Assembly: GCA_947493585.1 (NCBI GenBank) | Contig: CANLRI010000001.1 | Coordinates: 1,798,001-1,862,000 of the forward strand | DNA: 64,000 bases | Direction of reading: 5' to 3' | Origin: an uncultured Planococcus sp. | GTDB lineage: Bacteria; Bacillota; Bacilli; Bacillales_A; Planococcaceae | Shown here: piece by piece, positions 8,206 through 17,088 of the stretch | How positions within the stretch are numbered: the first letter of the stretch is position 1 | How the letters are laid out: each line of letters opens with the position of its first letter | Position numbers and translations under genes: made by a program | Notes under the pieces: model-generated | Seen by the model: only the letters and a program-made list of their open reading frames with translations | Database searches by the model: none | Told to the model about the DNA's origin: nothing

Positions 8206-9747
8206 TTATAGTGGCATATTGCCATGTTTTTTCTTCGGGCGTTCGTCTTTCTTGTTGCGCATCATCTCAAGTGCCTGGATGAGTTTAATGCGTGTTTCGC
8301 GCGGGTCAATGACATCATCGACCATGCCGCGTGCCGCAGCAACGTATGGATTGGCGAACTTCTCGCGGTATTCTTCGATTTTCGCTGCACGTGTCGCTTC
8401 CGGATCGTCGCTCGCATCGATTTCACGAGCGAAGATGATATTCGCTGCTCCATTCGGTCCCATGACCGCGATTTCAGCATTCGGCCAAGAGAACACCAGA
8501 TCCGCGCCGATTGATTTCGAGTTGAGCGCGACGTAAGCACCGCCGTATGCTTTGCGCAAAATGACGGTCATTTTCGGGACGGTCGCTTCCGAATAAGCAT
8601 AAAGGATTTTCGCTCCGTGGCGGATGATGCCGCCATGTTCTTGCTTGATGCCTGGGAAGAACCCCGTAACATCTTCAAACGTGATGAGCGGGATATTGAA
8701 GCTATCGCAGAAACGGATGAAACGGGCGGCTTTATCGGATGAATCGATGTCTAGTCCGCCTGCCATCACTTTCGGCTGGTTGCACACAAGACCGACCGTT
8801 TCCCCTTTGATGCGGGCAAGGCCTATCACAATATTGCGCGCGAATTCCGGCTGCACTTCCATGAAGCTGTCTTTGTCAACGACTTGCTCGACGACTTTTC
8901 GAACATCGTAAGGGCGAATCGCTTCGTATGGAACAATATCCGCCAAATCCGGGCGGTAATCGTCTTCATTATCGACTTCAAGACGCGGCGGCATTTCCTG
9001 GTTGTTTTGCGGCAAATAGCTGACCAATTGGCGCACCATTTCGAGAACTTCTTGCTCAGAACCTGAACGGAAATGGGCATTTCCGCTGATGGCTGTATGT
9101 ACGCGTGATCCTCCGAGATCCTCAGAGGAGATTTTTTCTCCCGTAACCGTTTCAATGACTTTCGGTCCGGTGATAAACATCTGGCTCGTCTTGTCGACCA
9201 TGAAGACAAAATCGGTAATGGCCGGTGAATAGACCGCTCCGCCTGCAGATGGCCCCATAATGACAGAAATTTGCGGGATGACTCCCGAATAAATTGAATT
9301 GCGGTAGAAAATATGGCCGTAGCCATCAAGCGATAACACGCCTTCCTGAATGCGGGCACCGCCGGAGTCGTTCAAGCCAATAAACGGAGCGCCGTTTTTC
9401 GCCGCCATGTCCATGACGTTAGCGATTTTTTTCGCATGCATTTCACCCAACGCACCACCAAAAACGGTGAAGTCTTGAGAAAACAAGTAGATCGGGCGGC
9501 CGTTCACTTTACCGTACCCCGTAACGACGCCTTCCCCTGGGCCTTTGCCCATGCCGAAATCGGTCGTACGGTGTTCGACGAATGGACTCAACTCGACAAA
9601 GCTGCCTTCATCGAGCAGCAAGTCGATTCGCTCGCGAGCGGTCAATTTCCCTTTTTCGTGTTGCTTATCAATGCGGGCTTCGCCGCCCCCTAATTCAATT
9701 TCTCTTTTTCTGTCATACAACTCATTGATGCGTTCATAAATGTCCAT
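8206..9747 (-). CDS. Acyl-CoA carboxylase carboxyltransferase (beta) subunit, propionyl-CoA type (YqjD-like)
   Basis: The 513-residue protein has the paired crotonase-like domains of carboxyltransferases, which move CO2 from carboxybiotin to an acyl-CoA. Signatures are LNDSGGARIQEG and GPSAGGAVYSPA in the first half, and GFFPGIKQEHGGIIRHGAK, GGAYVAL and FSWPNAEIAVMGPNGAA in the second. It sits 15 bp after the epimerase gene, which with mutAB nearby points to propionyl-CoA as substrate giving methylmalonyl-CoA. No dedicated biotin carboxylase or carrier gene adjoins it. A decarboxylase role is possible but no membrane subunit is present. Confidence 0.88.
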   Translation of the reverse strand: MDIYERINELYDRKREIELGGGEARIDKQHEKGKLTARERIDLLLDEGSFVELSPFVEHRTTDFGMGKGPGEGVVTGYGKVNGRPIYLFSQDFTVFGGALGEMHAKKIANVMDMAAKNGAPFIGLNDSGGARIQEGVLSLDGYGHIFYRNSIYSGVIPQISVIMGPSAGGAVYSPAITDFVFMVDKTSQMFITGPKVIETVTGEKISSEDLGGSRVHTAISGNAHFRSGSEQEVLEMVRQLVSYLPQNNQEMPPRLEVDNEDDYRPDLADIVPYEAIRPYDVRKVVEQVVDKDSFMEVQPEFARNIVIGLARIKGETVGLVCNQPKVMAGGLDIDSSDKAARFIRFCDSFNIPLITFEDVTGFFPGIKQEHGGIIRHGAKILYAYSEATVPKMTVILRKAYGGAYVALNSKSIGADLVFSWPNAEIAVMGPNGAANIIFAREIDASDDPEATRAAKIEEYREKFANPYVAAARGMVDDVIDPRETRIKLIQALEMMRNKKDERPKKKHGNMPL

Positions 9748-9762
9748 TTCCCCACTCCTCCG

Positions 9763-10161
9763 TCACTTCTTTTCACAAAGTTCGTACAAGACGCCATTTG
9801 ACGATTTCGGGTGTAAAAAAGCGACCATTGCGCCGCCCGCTCCCGGTTTTGGTTCATCACTTAATAAATTGACACCGTTTTCACGAAGTTCCGCCATGCG
9901 TTCTTCGATGCCGTCGACTCCGAATGCGATATGATGGATGCCTTCGCCTTTCTTCTCGATGAATTTGTGGATCGGGCTTTCTTCGCTCATCGGCTCGAGT
10001 AGTTCCAGCTTGATGTTTCCCGCATCGATAAACGCCACTTTCACTTTCTGCCCTTCCACTTCCTCGATTTTCATCAATGGACACCCAAGTGTCTCTGTGT
10101 AATAAGGCAGGACCTGCTCTAAATCTTTGACAGCGATTCCGATATGATCGACTTTCTTCAT
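9763..10161 (-). CDS. mce: Methylmalonyl-CoA epimerase
   Basis: This 132-residue glyoxalase-fold metalloenzyme converts (2S)- to (2R)-methylmalonyl-CoA, linking the carboxylase next door to the mutase. Metal ligands visible are His6 in VDHIGIAV, the His in GIHHIAFGV and a late Glu in GVLYELCEK. The length is typical. AAGGAAG upstream of the ATG supports the start. It is read as the first gene of a two-gene unit with the carboxyltransferase. Confidence 0.93.
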   Translation of the reverse strand: MKKVDHIGIAVKDLEQVLPYYTETLGCPLMKIEEVEGQKVKVAFIDAGNIKLELLEPMSEESPIHKFIEKKGEGIHHIAFGVDGIEERMAELRENGVNLLSDEPKPGAGGAMVAFLHPKSSNGVLYELCEKK

Positions 10162-10283
10162 CCTTATTCACTTCCTTTTTTGGCTTCCTCTTTATTGTAC
10201 CCATTTAAAGGCAAAAACTCTAGTTGTTATCGAATATTAAGAAAATGGCCAAGCTGGCAGTTTAAAATCCTCTCCGAATGTGG

Positions 10284-10422
10284 TATGATTCTCTCAAAGT
10301 ACAGGAATAAAGGAGCTATGCTATCCATGAGAAACCAAGCTTTCCGTAAAGTCATTGTCTACGCAATGGTCGGATTGATGCTGCTGTCGAGCCTGATGAT
10401 GGGCTTAAGCTTCGTCATTTAA
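10284..10422 (+). CDS. prli42: Stressosome-anchoring miniprotein Prli42 with promoter
   Basis: The coding part runs from the ATG at 10327 to the stop at 10420-10422, 31 residues (MRNQAFRKVIVYAMVGLM...). It has a short basic N terminus (RNQ-FRK) and one membrane helix, the exact plan of Prli42, which in Listeria tethers the stressosome to the membrane through its basic tail. Start choice: AAAGGAG is 11 bases before this ATG but only two before the ATG at 10318. An extended -10 (TGGTATGAT, about 10282-10290) lies upstream. It is the only plus-strand gene in this section and is easy to miss. Confidence 0.85.
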
Positions 10423-10435
10423 TATGAATATGGCT

Positions 10436-10484
10436 AAAGGGCTTCTTTGCGTGCGTGAATCACGCGCTGTAGAGGCCTTTTTTT
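10436..10484 (+). terminator. Terminator of prli42
   Basis: An imperfect stem (AAAGG and GCGTG arms pairing with CACGC and CCTTT) ends in seven T residues just after the prli42 stop. Confidence 0.75.
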
Positions 10485-10494
10485 GTGCGCTCAA

Positions 10495-10526
10495 AAAGCG
10501 GCCAGAGACATGACTCTGGCCGCTTT
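10495..10526 (-). terminator. Terminator of the yqjA-like gene
   Basis: Perfect 13-bp arms AAAGCGGCCAGAG (10495-10507) and CTCTGGCCGCTTT (10514-10526), followed on the minus strand by a T-run. Confidence 0.85.
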
Positions 10527-10528
10527 GG

Positions 10529-11521
10529 TTAGACAGGGCTTGGGTTGAGCCCTTTTTTATTATGGAAGCCTTTATAGCTCTGCTTGATCTCCAGATAGGT
10601 TTCCATTTCCTGTATGATGGCATTCAAATCGGCCATTGCCAGGAATTTCTCGTGCGAGTCCGGCAGCGGCATCTCAGCGAAGTTCGCTTTCAGCCGGTCC
10701 AATTTGGTAATGTACTGATCGGCCGTGTTCCCGGAATGCACATGCTCCGATAAATCTTCAAGAAAGTCGGCAACAAGCTGGGTCTGTCCGACAATCACCG
10801 GCAAGGCCGTGATTTTCGGCAAAATGCGTTCGATGATTTCCAGCTGCTGTTCACGCATGTCGAAATAATGGTAATACTTATTTTCATGGCGCAGCAAATG
10901 ATTTTCAACATCCTGATAGGCGAGCGCTTTGGCTTTTTCGATGAGCTTTTCCGATTCCATCAATTCCTTGCCGGTCCAGTCTGATTCACCGTGGCGCAAA
11001 TAAATCGTCGTTTCCCGGAAAATCGTCGAATACAACCGCTCAACTTCTTCCCTGTAGCGGTCAAGTTTCTTCTCGATACTCGGCATATACATATTGACGA
11101 TCAATGCCGTCCCGAAACCGATCACCATCAGCATCACTTCATTGAGGAATAATCCCCCGGTCAAGTTTTTGGCATCATATAGATGAAGCAAGATGACCGC
11201 ACTGGAAACGAATCCATCTGAAAACCCGAGGCTGACGAGCACCGGGATGAACAGCAAGATCATGAGGCCAAGCACAATGGGATGATAGGTGCCCAGTTCA
11301 AAAAAGACAAAGGCGAACCCAATGGCGATCATGCTCGCCACAAAGCGGGAGAACGCCGCACGAACTGATTTCTTTTTCGTGGGCTGGATGCACAAGATCG
11401 TCAAGATGCCGGCCGATACGTAGTAATCGAGTCCGACCAACTGTGCCAGATAAATGGCGATGGCGGCCCCGAGCGCTGTTTTCATGGTCCGGTAACCGAT
11501 GCGGTAAGGTTTCAGTTTCAT
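10529..11521 (-). CDS. YqjA-like aromatic acid exporter (FUSC) family membrane protein
   Basis: The 330-residue product has four to five membrane helices in the first 150 residues (for example ALGAAIAIYLAQLVGL and MLMVIGFGTALIVNMYM) and a long helical cytoplasmic C-terminal half rich in charged residues. This is the ArAE_1 plus ArAE_1_C layout of B. subtilis YqjA. The family is related to the fusaric acid and p-hydroxybenzoate efflux group, but no substrate is established. Gene order next to YqiW/BrxB matches B. subtilis. A terminator separates it from brxB. Confidence 0.82.
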   Translation of the reverse strand: MKLKPYRIGYRTMKTALGAAIAIYLAQLVGLDYYVSAGILTILCIQPTKKKSVRAAFSRFVASMIAIGFAFVFFELGTYHPIVLGLMILLFIPVLVSLGFSDGFVSSAVILLHLYDAKNLTGGLFLNEVMLMVIGFGTALIVNMYMPSIEKKLDRYREEVERLYSTIFRETTIYLRHGESDWTGKELMESEKLIEKAKALAYQDVENHLLRHENKYYHYFDMREQQLEIIERILPKITALPVIVGQTQLVADFLEDLSEHVHSGNTADQYITKLDRLKANFAEMPLPDSHEKFLAMADLNAIIQEMETYLEIKQSYKGFHNKKGLNPSPV

Positions 11522-11542
11522 AGGCGTCTCCCCTCAAAATAC

Positions 11543-11573
11543 AAAAATGCCCCCGCTGCCGGAGGCATTTTTT
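11543..11573. terminator. Terminator of brxB
   Basis: AAAAATGCC(C/T)CC-type arms flank GCTGCC, with A/T runs on both sides. It lies immediately after the brxB stop codon. Confidence 0.8.
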
Positions 11574-11574
11574 C

Positions 11575-12015
11575 TTACATTTCTTCGCAATGCTCTTCGA
11601 AAATTGACTGGATGTGCGTAATGACCGACATCGGATCGTGCCCTTCGATTTCGTGGCGGCCGATTTCATCCACTAATTTGCCGTCTTTCAGGAAAGCGAA
11701 AGATGGTGATGATGGCAAATGGTCGTCGCCGAACAAGTCGCGCGCTTGCGCTGTTGCTTCTTTATCTTGTCCTGCAAATACCGTATACAAGTGATCCGGA
11801 CGTTTATCGTAATGGACCGAATGAAGAGCAGCTGGGCGTGCTATGCCGCCTGCGCATCCGCATACTGAATTGATCATGACAAGGCTCGTGCCGGGTTTTG
11901 CGAATGCCTCTTGTACATCTTCGGCCGTTTCGAGCTGTGTATAGCCACCGTCTGTTAGTTCTTGGCGGGCTTGTGTAACAATATCATTCATTAAGAAATT
12001 AAAATCCATGCTCAT
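11575..12015 (-). CDS. brxB: Bacilliredoxin (BrxA/BrxB family, YqiW-like)
   Basis: The 146-residue thioredoxin-like protein removes bacillithiol from S-bacillithiolated proteins in the cytoplasm. The CGC active site is at Cys52-Gly-Cys54 in SVCGCAGG, the hallmark of this DUF1094 family. The ATG at 12015 is chosen because AAGGAG is eight bases upstream; an upstream GTG overlaps that site. A clear sigma-A promoter precedes it. This implies the cell makes bacillithiol. Confidence 0.93.
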   Translation of the reverse strand: MSMDFNFLMNDIVTQARQELTDGGYTQLETAEDVQEAFAKPGTSLVMINSVCGCAGGIARPAALHSVHYDKRPDHLYTVFAGQDKEATAQARDLFGDDHLPSSPSFAFLKDGKLVDEIGRHEIEGHDPMSVITHIQSIFEEHCEEM

Positions 12016-12045
12016 CTGTACCACTCCTTCATTATTGCTGTTCTT

Positions 12046-12074
12046 ATCATATCAGGACGGCGGCACAGTTGCAA
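12046..12074 (-). promoter_or_regulatory. Sigma-A promoter of brxB
   Basis: On the minus strand TTGCAA (12069-12074) and TATGAT (12046-12051) are separated by 17 bp, directly before the brxB ribosome site. Confidence 0.75.
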
Positions 12075-12080
12075 AAAAGC

Positions 12081-13148
12081 TTACTTGAACAGTTCCGTGA
12101 CCGCCTGCGAGACCGTCAATCGGTCGTTGAGAATGCGCTGTTCCATGTCTTTCACCTGTTGTTTGCGCTCAGGGTCCCCGTAGAACCGGCCAAGCAATTC
12201 ATCGGTGATCATCGAATGAAACCAATCGCGCGTCTGTTCCTGGCGCCTGGTGCCCCAGTAGCCGCTTTCTTTAACCGCTTGCTCAAATTCCTTAACCATA
12301 TCCCAGATTTCCTGCATGCCGGTTCCTTCGATGGAAGAAACAGCCAAAGGGCGCGTCGTCCATCCTTCGGTCGCCGGCTGCAGGAAATGCAACATCTGCT
12401 TGTATTCACGCACAGTTTTCTTGGCGAGCGGCAAATTGTCCCGGTCCGCTTTATGGACGATCATCGCATCCGCCAACTCCAAGATACCTTTTTTCATGCC
12501 TTGCAATTCATCACCAGCACCCGTCAGCACAAGTAACAGGAACATATCGACCATGCCGCGCACGAGCGTCTCGCTCTGTCCGACACCGACCGTTTCGACC
12601 AAGATCACATCGTAGCCTGCCGCTTCGCACAAGAGCATCGTCTCGCGTGTCTTTTTATGGACGCCGCCGAGTGTTCCTGCAGTTGGTGAGGGCCGGATGA
12701 ACGCTTTAGGGTTACGCGCCAGTTCTTCCATGCGCGTTTTGTCGCCGAGTATGCTGCCACCCGTTCGCGAGGAACTCGGGTCGATCGCGAGCACCGCCAC
12801 CCGGTACCCAAGCTCTGTCAACATGGTACCAAAAGTTTCAATGAATGTGCTTTTGCCCGCTCCCGGAACTCCAGTAATGCCGATGCGGATGCTATTGCCC
12901 GTTTTCGGCAGCAGCTCATTCAATAATTCCTGTCCGCGCTTTTTGTGCTCAGTATTGGTGCTTTCAAGCAAGGTGATCGCCTTTCCTAAATGCAAGCGCG
13001 ACCCGCTTTCGACGCCGCGCGCGAGTTCGCCCAAATCAAACTTGCTCGTACTCGGCTTCTTGAATTTCTTCCTTGGCAATGCATTCATACCATCATGCTT
13101 ATCCGAAACACCCGACATGACCTGTCTGGACTGCTTCTCGCGATCCAT
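12081..13148 (-). CDS. meaB: Methylmalonyl-CoA mutase-associated GTPase MeaB
   Basis: This 355-residue G3E-family P-loop GTPase gates cofactor loading and protects methylmalonyl-CoA mutase from inactivation. Walker A GVPGAGKS is at residues 93-100, followed by AIDPSSSRTGGSILGDKTRM, the VETVGVGQSE switch region and a VHKAD guanine-specificity motif. The C-terminal dimerisation helix is present. It is the last gene of mutA-mutB-meaB; its ATG overlaps the mutB stop by one base (TGATG). Confidence 0.95.
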   Translation of the reverse strand: MDREKQSRQVMSGVSDKHDGMNALPRKKFKKPSTSKFDLGELARGVESGSRLHLGKAITLLESTNTEHKKRGQELLNELLPKTGNSIRIGITGVPGAGKSTFIETFGTMLTELGYRVAVLAIDPSSSRTGGSILGDKTRMEELARNPKAFIRPSPTAGTLGGVHKKTRETMLLCEAAGYDVILVETVGVGQSETLVRGMVDMFLLLVLTGAGDELQGMKKGILELADAMIVHKADRDNLPLAKKTVREYKQMLHFLQPATEGWTTRPLAVSSIEGTGMQEIWDMVKEFEQAVKESGYWGTRRQEQTRDWFHSMITDELLGRFYGDPERKQQVKDMEQRILNDRLTVSQAVTELFK

Positions 13149-15295
13149 CAGTCTGCCTCTTCCTCGTAACCGAGACGCGCATAGATTTCTTCGATAACTT
13201 TTTGGGCAGCAACCGGGATAACCGTCCCCGGACCAAAGATGGCACTGGCGCCGTTATTGCGCAGGAACTCGTAATCCTGGGCCGGGATGACGCCGCCGAC
13301 GACGATCAAAATGTCTTCGCGTCCGACTTTTTTCAACTCTGCCGCGAGATCCGGAACAAGTGTCATATGGCCAGCCGCGAGCGAACTGACACCGATGACA
13401 TGGACGTCATTTTCTGCTGCCTGCTGGGCTGTTTCTGCAGGCGTTTGGAACAATGGCCCGATGTCGACATCAAAGCCGAGATCGGCGAACGCAGTCGAAA
13501 TGACTTTCGCCCCGCGGTCGTGTCCGTCCTGGCCCATCTTGGCGATCAAGATACGCGGGCGGCGGCCTTCATTTTCAATGAATTCTTCCGTCATTTGTTT
13601 GACGATCTGCATTTCTTCCTGGTTGGAGAAGTTCGAACTGTATACACCGCTCACGGAACGGATCACCGCCTTATGCCTGCCGGAAGCTTTTTCGATGGCA
13701 TCCGAAATCTCGCCGAGTGATGCCCGGTGGCGTGCTGCTTCAATCGCGCAGGCGAGAATATTGTCTTCGCCGGTTTCGGCTGCTTTTGTTAGCTCGAGCA
13801 ACGCTTTTTCTACTTTTTTCTGATCGCGCGTATCGCGCATCCGGTCGAGTCGCTCGATCTGCTTTTTGCGCACCATTGTGTTGTCGATGTTTAAAATGTC
13901 GATCGGATCTTCCTCGTCGAGGCGGTAGCGGTTGACACCGATAATCGTCTCTTCATTGGAATCGATTTGCGCTTGCTTTTTCGCAGCCGCTTCCTCGATG
14001 CGCATTTTCGGGAGGCCCGTTTCGATTGCTTTCGCCATGCCGCCGAGTTCCTCGACTTCCTCGATCAATGTCCAGGCTTTTTCCATCAATTCTTCCGTCA
14101 GTTTTTCGACGTAATACGATCCGCCCCATGGATCGATCGTATTGTTCATCAAAGTCTCTTCCTGAAGGAATAATTGCGTATTGCGTGCAATGCGTGCGGA
14201 GAAATCGGTCGGCAAAGCAATCGCTTCATCAAGTGCATTGGTATGTAAGGATTGCGTATGTCCCATTGCCGCCGCATTCGCTTCGAGCAGCGTGCGCGTC
14301 ACGTTATTGAAAGGATCCTGCTCAGTCAAGCTCCATCCCGAAGTTTGGGAGTGCGTGCGGAGCGCCAAGGATTTAGCATTTTGAGGATCGAAGCTCTTCA
14401 TCATCTTCGCCCAGATTTCTCGGCCAGCACGCATTTTGGCGACTTCCATGAAATAATTCATGCCGATGCCCCAGAAAAATGACAAGCGCGGTGCGAACTG
14501 GTCAATGCCAATTCCTGCCTCTAAACCGGTCCGTACGTACTCCAAACCATCAGCGAGTGTATAGGCAAGCTCAATATCAGCCGTTGCTCCCGCTTCTTGA
14601 ATGTGGTAGCCCGAAATGGAAATTGAGTTGAATTTCGGCATATGGTCGGATGTGTATTTAAAGATATCCGCAATGATCTGCATCGACATCGCTGGAGGGT
14701 AGATATACGTATTGCGCACCATGTATTCTTTCAAAATATCGTTTTGGATCGTGCCCGCTAATTGTTCGGGAGATACGCCCTGCTCTTCTGCAGCGACAAT
14801 GAAAAATGCCATGATCGGCACGACAGCACCGTTCATCGTCATCGAAACCGACATTTGGTCAAGCGGGATGCCGTCGAACAAAATTTTCATGTCTTCGACG
14901 CTATCGATGGCCACACCCGCTTTACCGACATCACCGACAACGCGCGGATGGTCTGAATCGTAGCCGCGGTGCGTCGCGAGGTCAAATGCCACTGACAAGC
15001 CTTTTTGCCCCATTGCCAAATTGCGGCGGTAAAAAGCGTTGCTTTCTTCAGCTGTCGAAAAACCGGCATACTGGCGCACCGTCCATGGCCGTGACACATA
15101 CATCGTTGGGTATGGCCCGCGGACGTTCGGTGCAAATCCGGGATAACTCGTTTGTTCTTTATTTAAGTCTTTCGAGGAATAAAACGGTTTCACCGCAATG
15201 CCTTCATTGGTCATAAAAGCGCTCTCATTACGGTCGCCTAATTTAGCGGTATCAAGCTTTGTAACATCAATTTTTGTGAAATCGGGTGTCGTCAT
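13148..15295 (-). CDS. mutB: Methylmalonyl-CoA mutase large (catalytic) subunit
   Basis: This 715-residue adenosylcobalamin enzyme interconverts (R)-methylmalonyl-CoA and succinyl-CoA. The N-terminal TIM barrel carries substrate-binding motifs such as [16 protein letters not shown] and [24 protein letters not shown]. The C-terminal B12 domain has DGHDRG with the cobalt-ligating His592, followed by the [11 protein letters not shown] and VVGGVIP nucleotide-loop motifs. The length is normal. Its start directly abuts the mutA stop (TAAATG), as expected for a heterodimer made from one transcript. Confidence 0.97.
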   Translation of the reverse strand: MTTPDFTKIDVTKLDTAKLGDRNESAFMTNEGIAVKPFYSSKDLNKEQTSYPGFAPNVRGPYPTMYVSRPWTVRQYAGFSTAEESNAFYRRNLAMGQKGLSVAFDLATHRGYDSDHPRVVGDVGKAGVAIDSVEDMKILFDGIPLDQMSVSMTMNGAVVPIMAFFIVAAEEQGVSPEQLAGTIQNDILKEYMVRNTYIYPPAMSMQIIADIFKYTSDHMPKFNSISISGYHIQEAGATADIELAYTLADGLEYVRTGLEAGIGIDQFAPRLSFFWGIGMNYFMEVAKMRAGREIWAKMMKSFDPQNAKSLALRTHSQTSGWSLTEQDPFNNVTRTLLEANAAAMGHTQSLHTNALDEAIALPTDFSARIARNTQLFLQEETLMNNTIDPWGGSYYVEKLTEELMEKAWTLIEEVEELGGMAKAIETGLPKMRIEEAAAKKQAQIDSNEETIIGVNRYRLDEEDPIDILNIDNTMVRKKQIERLDRMRDTRDQKKVEKALLELTKAAETGEDNILACAIEAARHRASLGEISDAIEKASGRHKAVIRSVSGVYSSNFSNQEEMQIVKQMTEEFIENEGRRPRILIAKMGQDGHDRGAKVISTAFADLGFDVDIGPLFQTPAETAQQAAENDVHVIGVSSLAAGHMTLVPDLAAELKKVGREDILIVVGGVIPAQDYEFLRNNGASAIFGPGTVIPVAAQKVIEEIYARLGYEEEAD

Positions 15296-16990
15296 TTACA
15301 GCGCCTCCTTTCCAAGCGACAAAATAGCTTCCAATTTGTCGATTAACGGTTTACCTGCATAGAGAGAGTCGCGGATGCCGTTTACTTCCCAACTTTTTAA
15401 CGTTTCCTTATCGATTTTCCCGGCAACATCAATCGCCGTTTTCGCATCGAGTTGCGGAATTGTTCTTTCAAGTGTTTCACGGCTTCCACACAGAACGGCG
15501 TAATCTAGTTCTTCAGAACGGATATATCGGTTCACTTCGTCAGCGGATGAAAGATACGGGCTGATTTCAGGTTCGATTCCTGCGACGGATAAGAAGCCCT
15601 GCACAAAATCTGCTTGCGGTTTCACGGCTTTTAACGGCTCCAATAAGATAATCGCTGATTTGACGCCCGTTTCGCGGCTTTTCGTACGCAATTTTTCGAA
15701 TGGCGTTGCCAAGCGTTTTGCTGTCATATACTCCAAATGCGCCGTATCGATTTTTGCATCTTTTACCGGCTCCTGTGGATTGGCGTAAATATTCGTGCCG
15801 ATCAAAGAAGCTTTTCGGTTCGCTACTTGCTGTTCGCGATCAAGCCATTTAGCTTGAATATCGTCTGTCAGCCAGCCGGTCCGTTTTACTGCCGAATAGC
15901 CTCCTGCTTCCTGGATTTCCAAGAAATAGCTCCAGGCGGCATCGACGTATTCACGCGTCAAACTTTCGATGTAATACGATCCAGCTGCAACATCGGTGTC
16001 ATGCGCAACATGCGATTCTTCTTTAATGACCAATTGAACATTGCGTGCGATGCGCCGGCTTGAGCCAGATGGGACTGTCAGGAAATCATGCGGATGCACG
16101 GTATGGCCATCCGTTCCCGCAAGCACGGCAGAAAAAGTGCCATTGCCTGCTCGCAGCAAATTGACGTAATGGTCCAGTTTGGAATACGAACGTACCGAGG
16201 TTTCCGTAAATATCGGGATGCGCGGCGCTTGTTTTCCGTATGCTGAACAGAATGCCTGCCATAATACACGGAACGCCCTAATCTTGGAGATTTCCTGGAA
16301 AAAATGAGTATCGACTGCAAAACGCACCCAGAAGCTCTTCGCTGCTGATTCGAAGTCCTGTTGGTCCAGCGCTTCGGCCATCATGCTTAGCGCCACCCCA
16401 AGTTCATGGATGATCGTTCCACCGGCATTATGCGTTGGCAAGGTATCAATCAAGCCGGTACGGACATTTTCCGGTGCCTGGATGGTCTCTTCTGTGAAAA
16501 TGACGCCATGAACGTTTGCTCGCTGTTCAGCTGACAGTCGTTCGAATACACGTAAAATCGGATCATGGTCTTCCGTCAATTTGAAATAAATTGGATAACG
16601 GACAATCAATTCCGCAAGCTGTTCGAGCTGCGCTTCGGTCCAGTCGAATGGCTGCGCGCCGGAATAGACGACCGCTTCATTGCCGCGGGACAAATCATCT
16701 TGTGTCACGGCCAGAAATTCTTCGGCATCATGCGCTGTAATTTCCTGCGCCACAATCCACGAGGGGCCGAACTTGCCGCTCTGGACAGCCGCTACTTGCG
16801 CTTCCACGTCGGATACGGATCGCTCCAGCATATCTTTTGTATAGAGGGGTTCGAGGGTGATGTCTTCAATGGTGTTGGTTTTCATCACCTTTTCAAAATC
16901 TTTTCCTTTCAATGCAGCGACTGCTGCCTGTTTCCATTCATCGTATGTACGCTCAGGAAACTGAATGTTTTTCATCGATTCAATCGTCAA
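15296..16990 (-). CDS. mutA: Methylmalonyl-CoA mutase small subunit
   Basis: The 564-residue partner of MutB shares the barrel fold (GGTIIHELGVALSMMAEAL, RALRVLWQAF-like stretch, SGSSRRIARNVQLVIKEESH) but is shorter and lacks the DxHxxG cobalamin motif, as is usual for the non-catalytic subunit. Translation probably starts at the TTG at 16990, with GAGGAGGG about seven bases before it; an ATG five codons in is the alternative. It heads mutA-mutB-meaB. A -10-like TAAAAT lies upstream after the bkdB terminator. Confidence 0.92.
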   Translation of the reverse strand: MTIESMKNIQFPERTYDEWKQAAVAALKGKDFEKVMKTNTIEDITLEPLYTKDMLERSVSDVEAQVAAVQSGKFGPSWIVAQEITAHDAEEFLAVTQDDLSRGNEAVVYSGAQPFDWTEAQLEQLAELIVRYPIYFKLTEDHDPILRVFERLSAEQRANVHGVIFTEETIQAPENVRTGLIDTLPTHNAGGTIIHELGVALSMMAEALDQQDFESAAKSFWVRFAVDTHFFQEISKIRAFRVLWQAFCSAYGKQAPRIPIFTETSVRSYSKLDHYVNLLRAGNGTFSAVLAGTDGHTVHPHDFLTVPSGSSRRIARNVQLVIKEESHVAHDTDVAAGSYYIESLTREYVDAAWSYFLEIQEAGGYSAVKRTGWLTDDIQAKWLDREQQVANRKASLIGTNIYANPQEPVKDAKIDTAHLEYMTAKRLATPFEKLRTKSRETGVKSAIILLEPLKAVKPQADFVQGFLSVAGIEPEISPYLSSADEVNRYIRSEELDYAVLCGSRETLERTIPQLDAKTAIDVAGKIDKETLKSWEVNGIRDSLYAGKPLIDKLEAILSLGKEAL

Positions 16991-17050
16991 ACTATTCCCT
17001 CCTCAAAGCTTTCTGATTCCATTTTACCTGACACGGCAGGTTACTGAAAG

Positions 17051-17086
17051 AAAAAAAAGCTTGAAGTCCGAAGACTCCAAACTTTT
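17051..17086 (-). terminator. Terminator of the bkd operon
   Basis: On the minus strand a GGAGTC-TTCG-GACTTC stem-loop with extra A/T pairs is followed by eight T residues, right after the bkdB stop. Confidence 0.88.
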
Positions 17087-17088
17087 CA

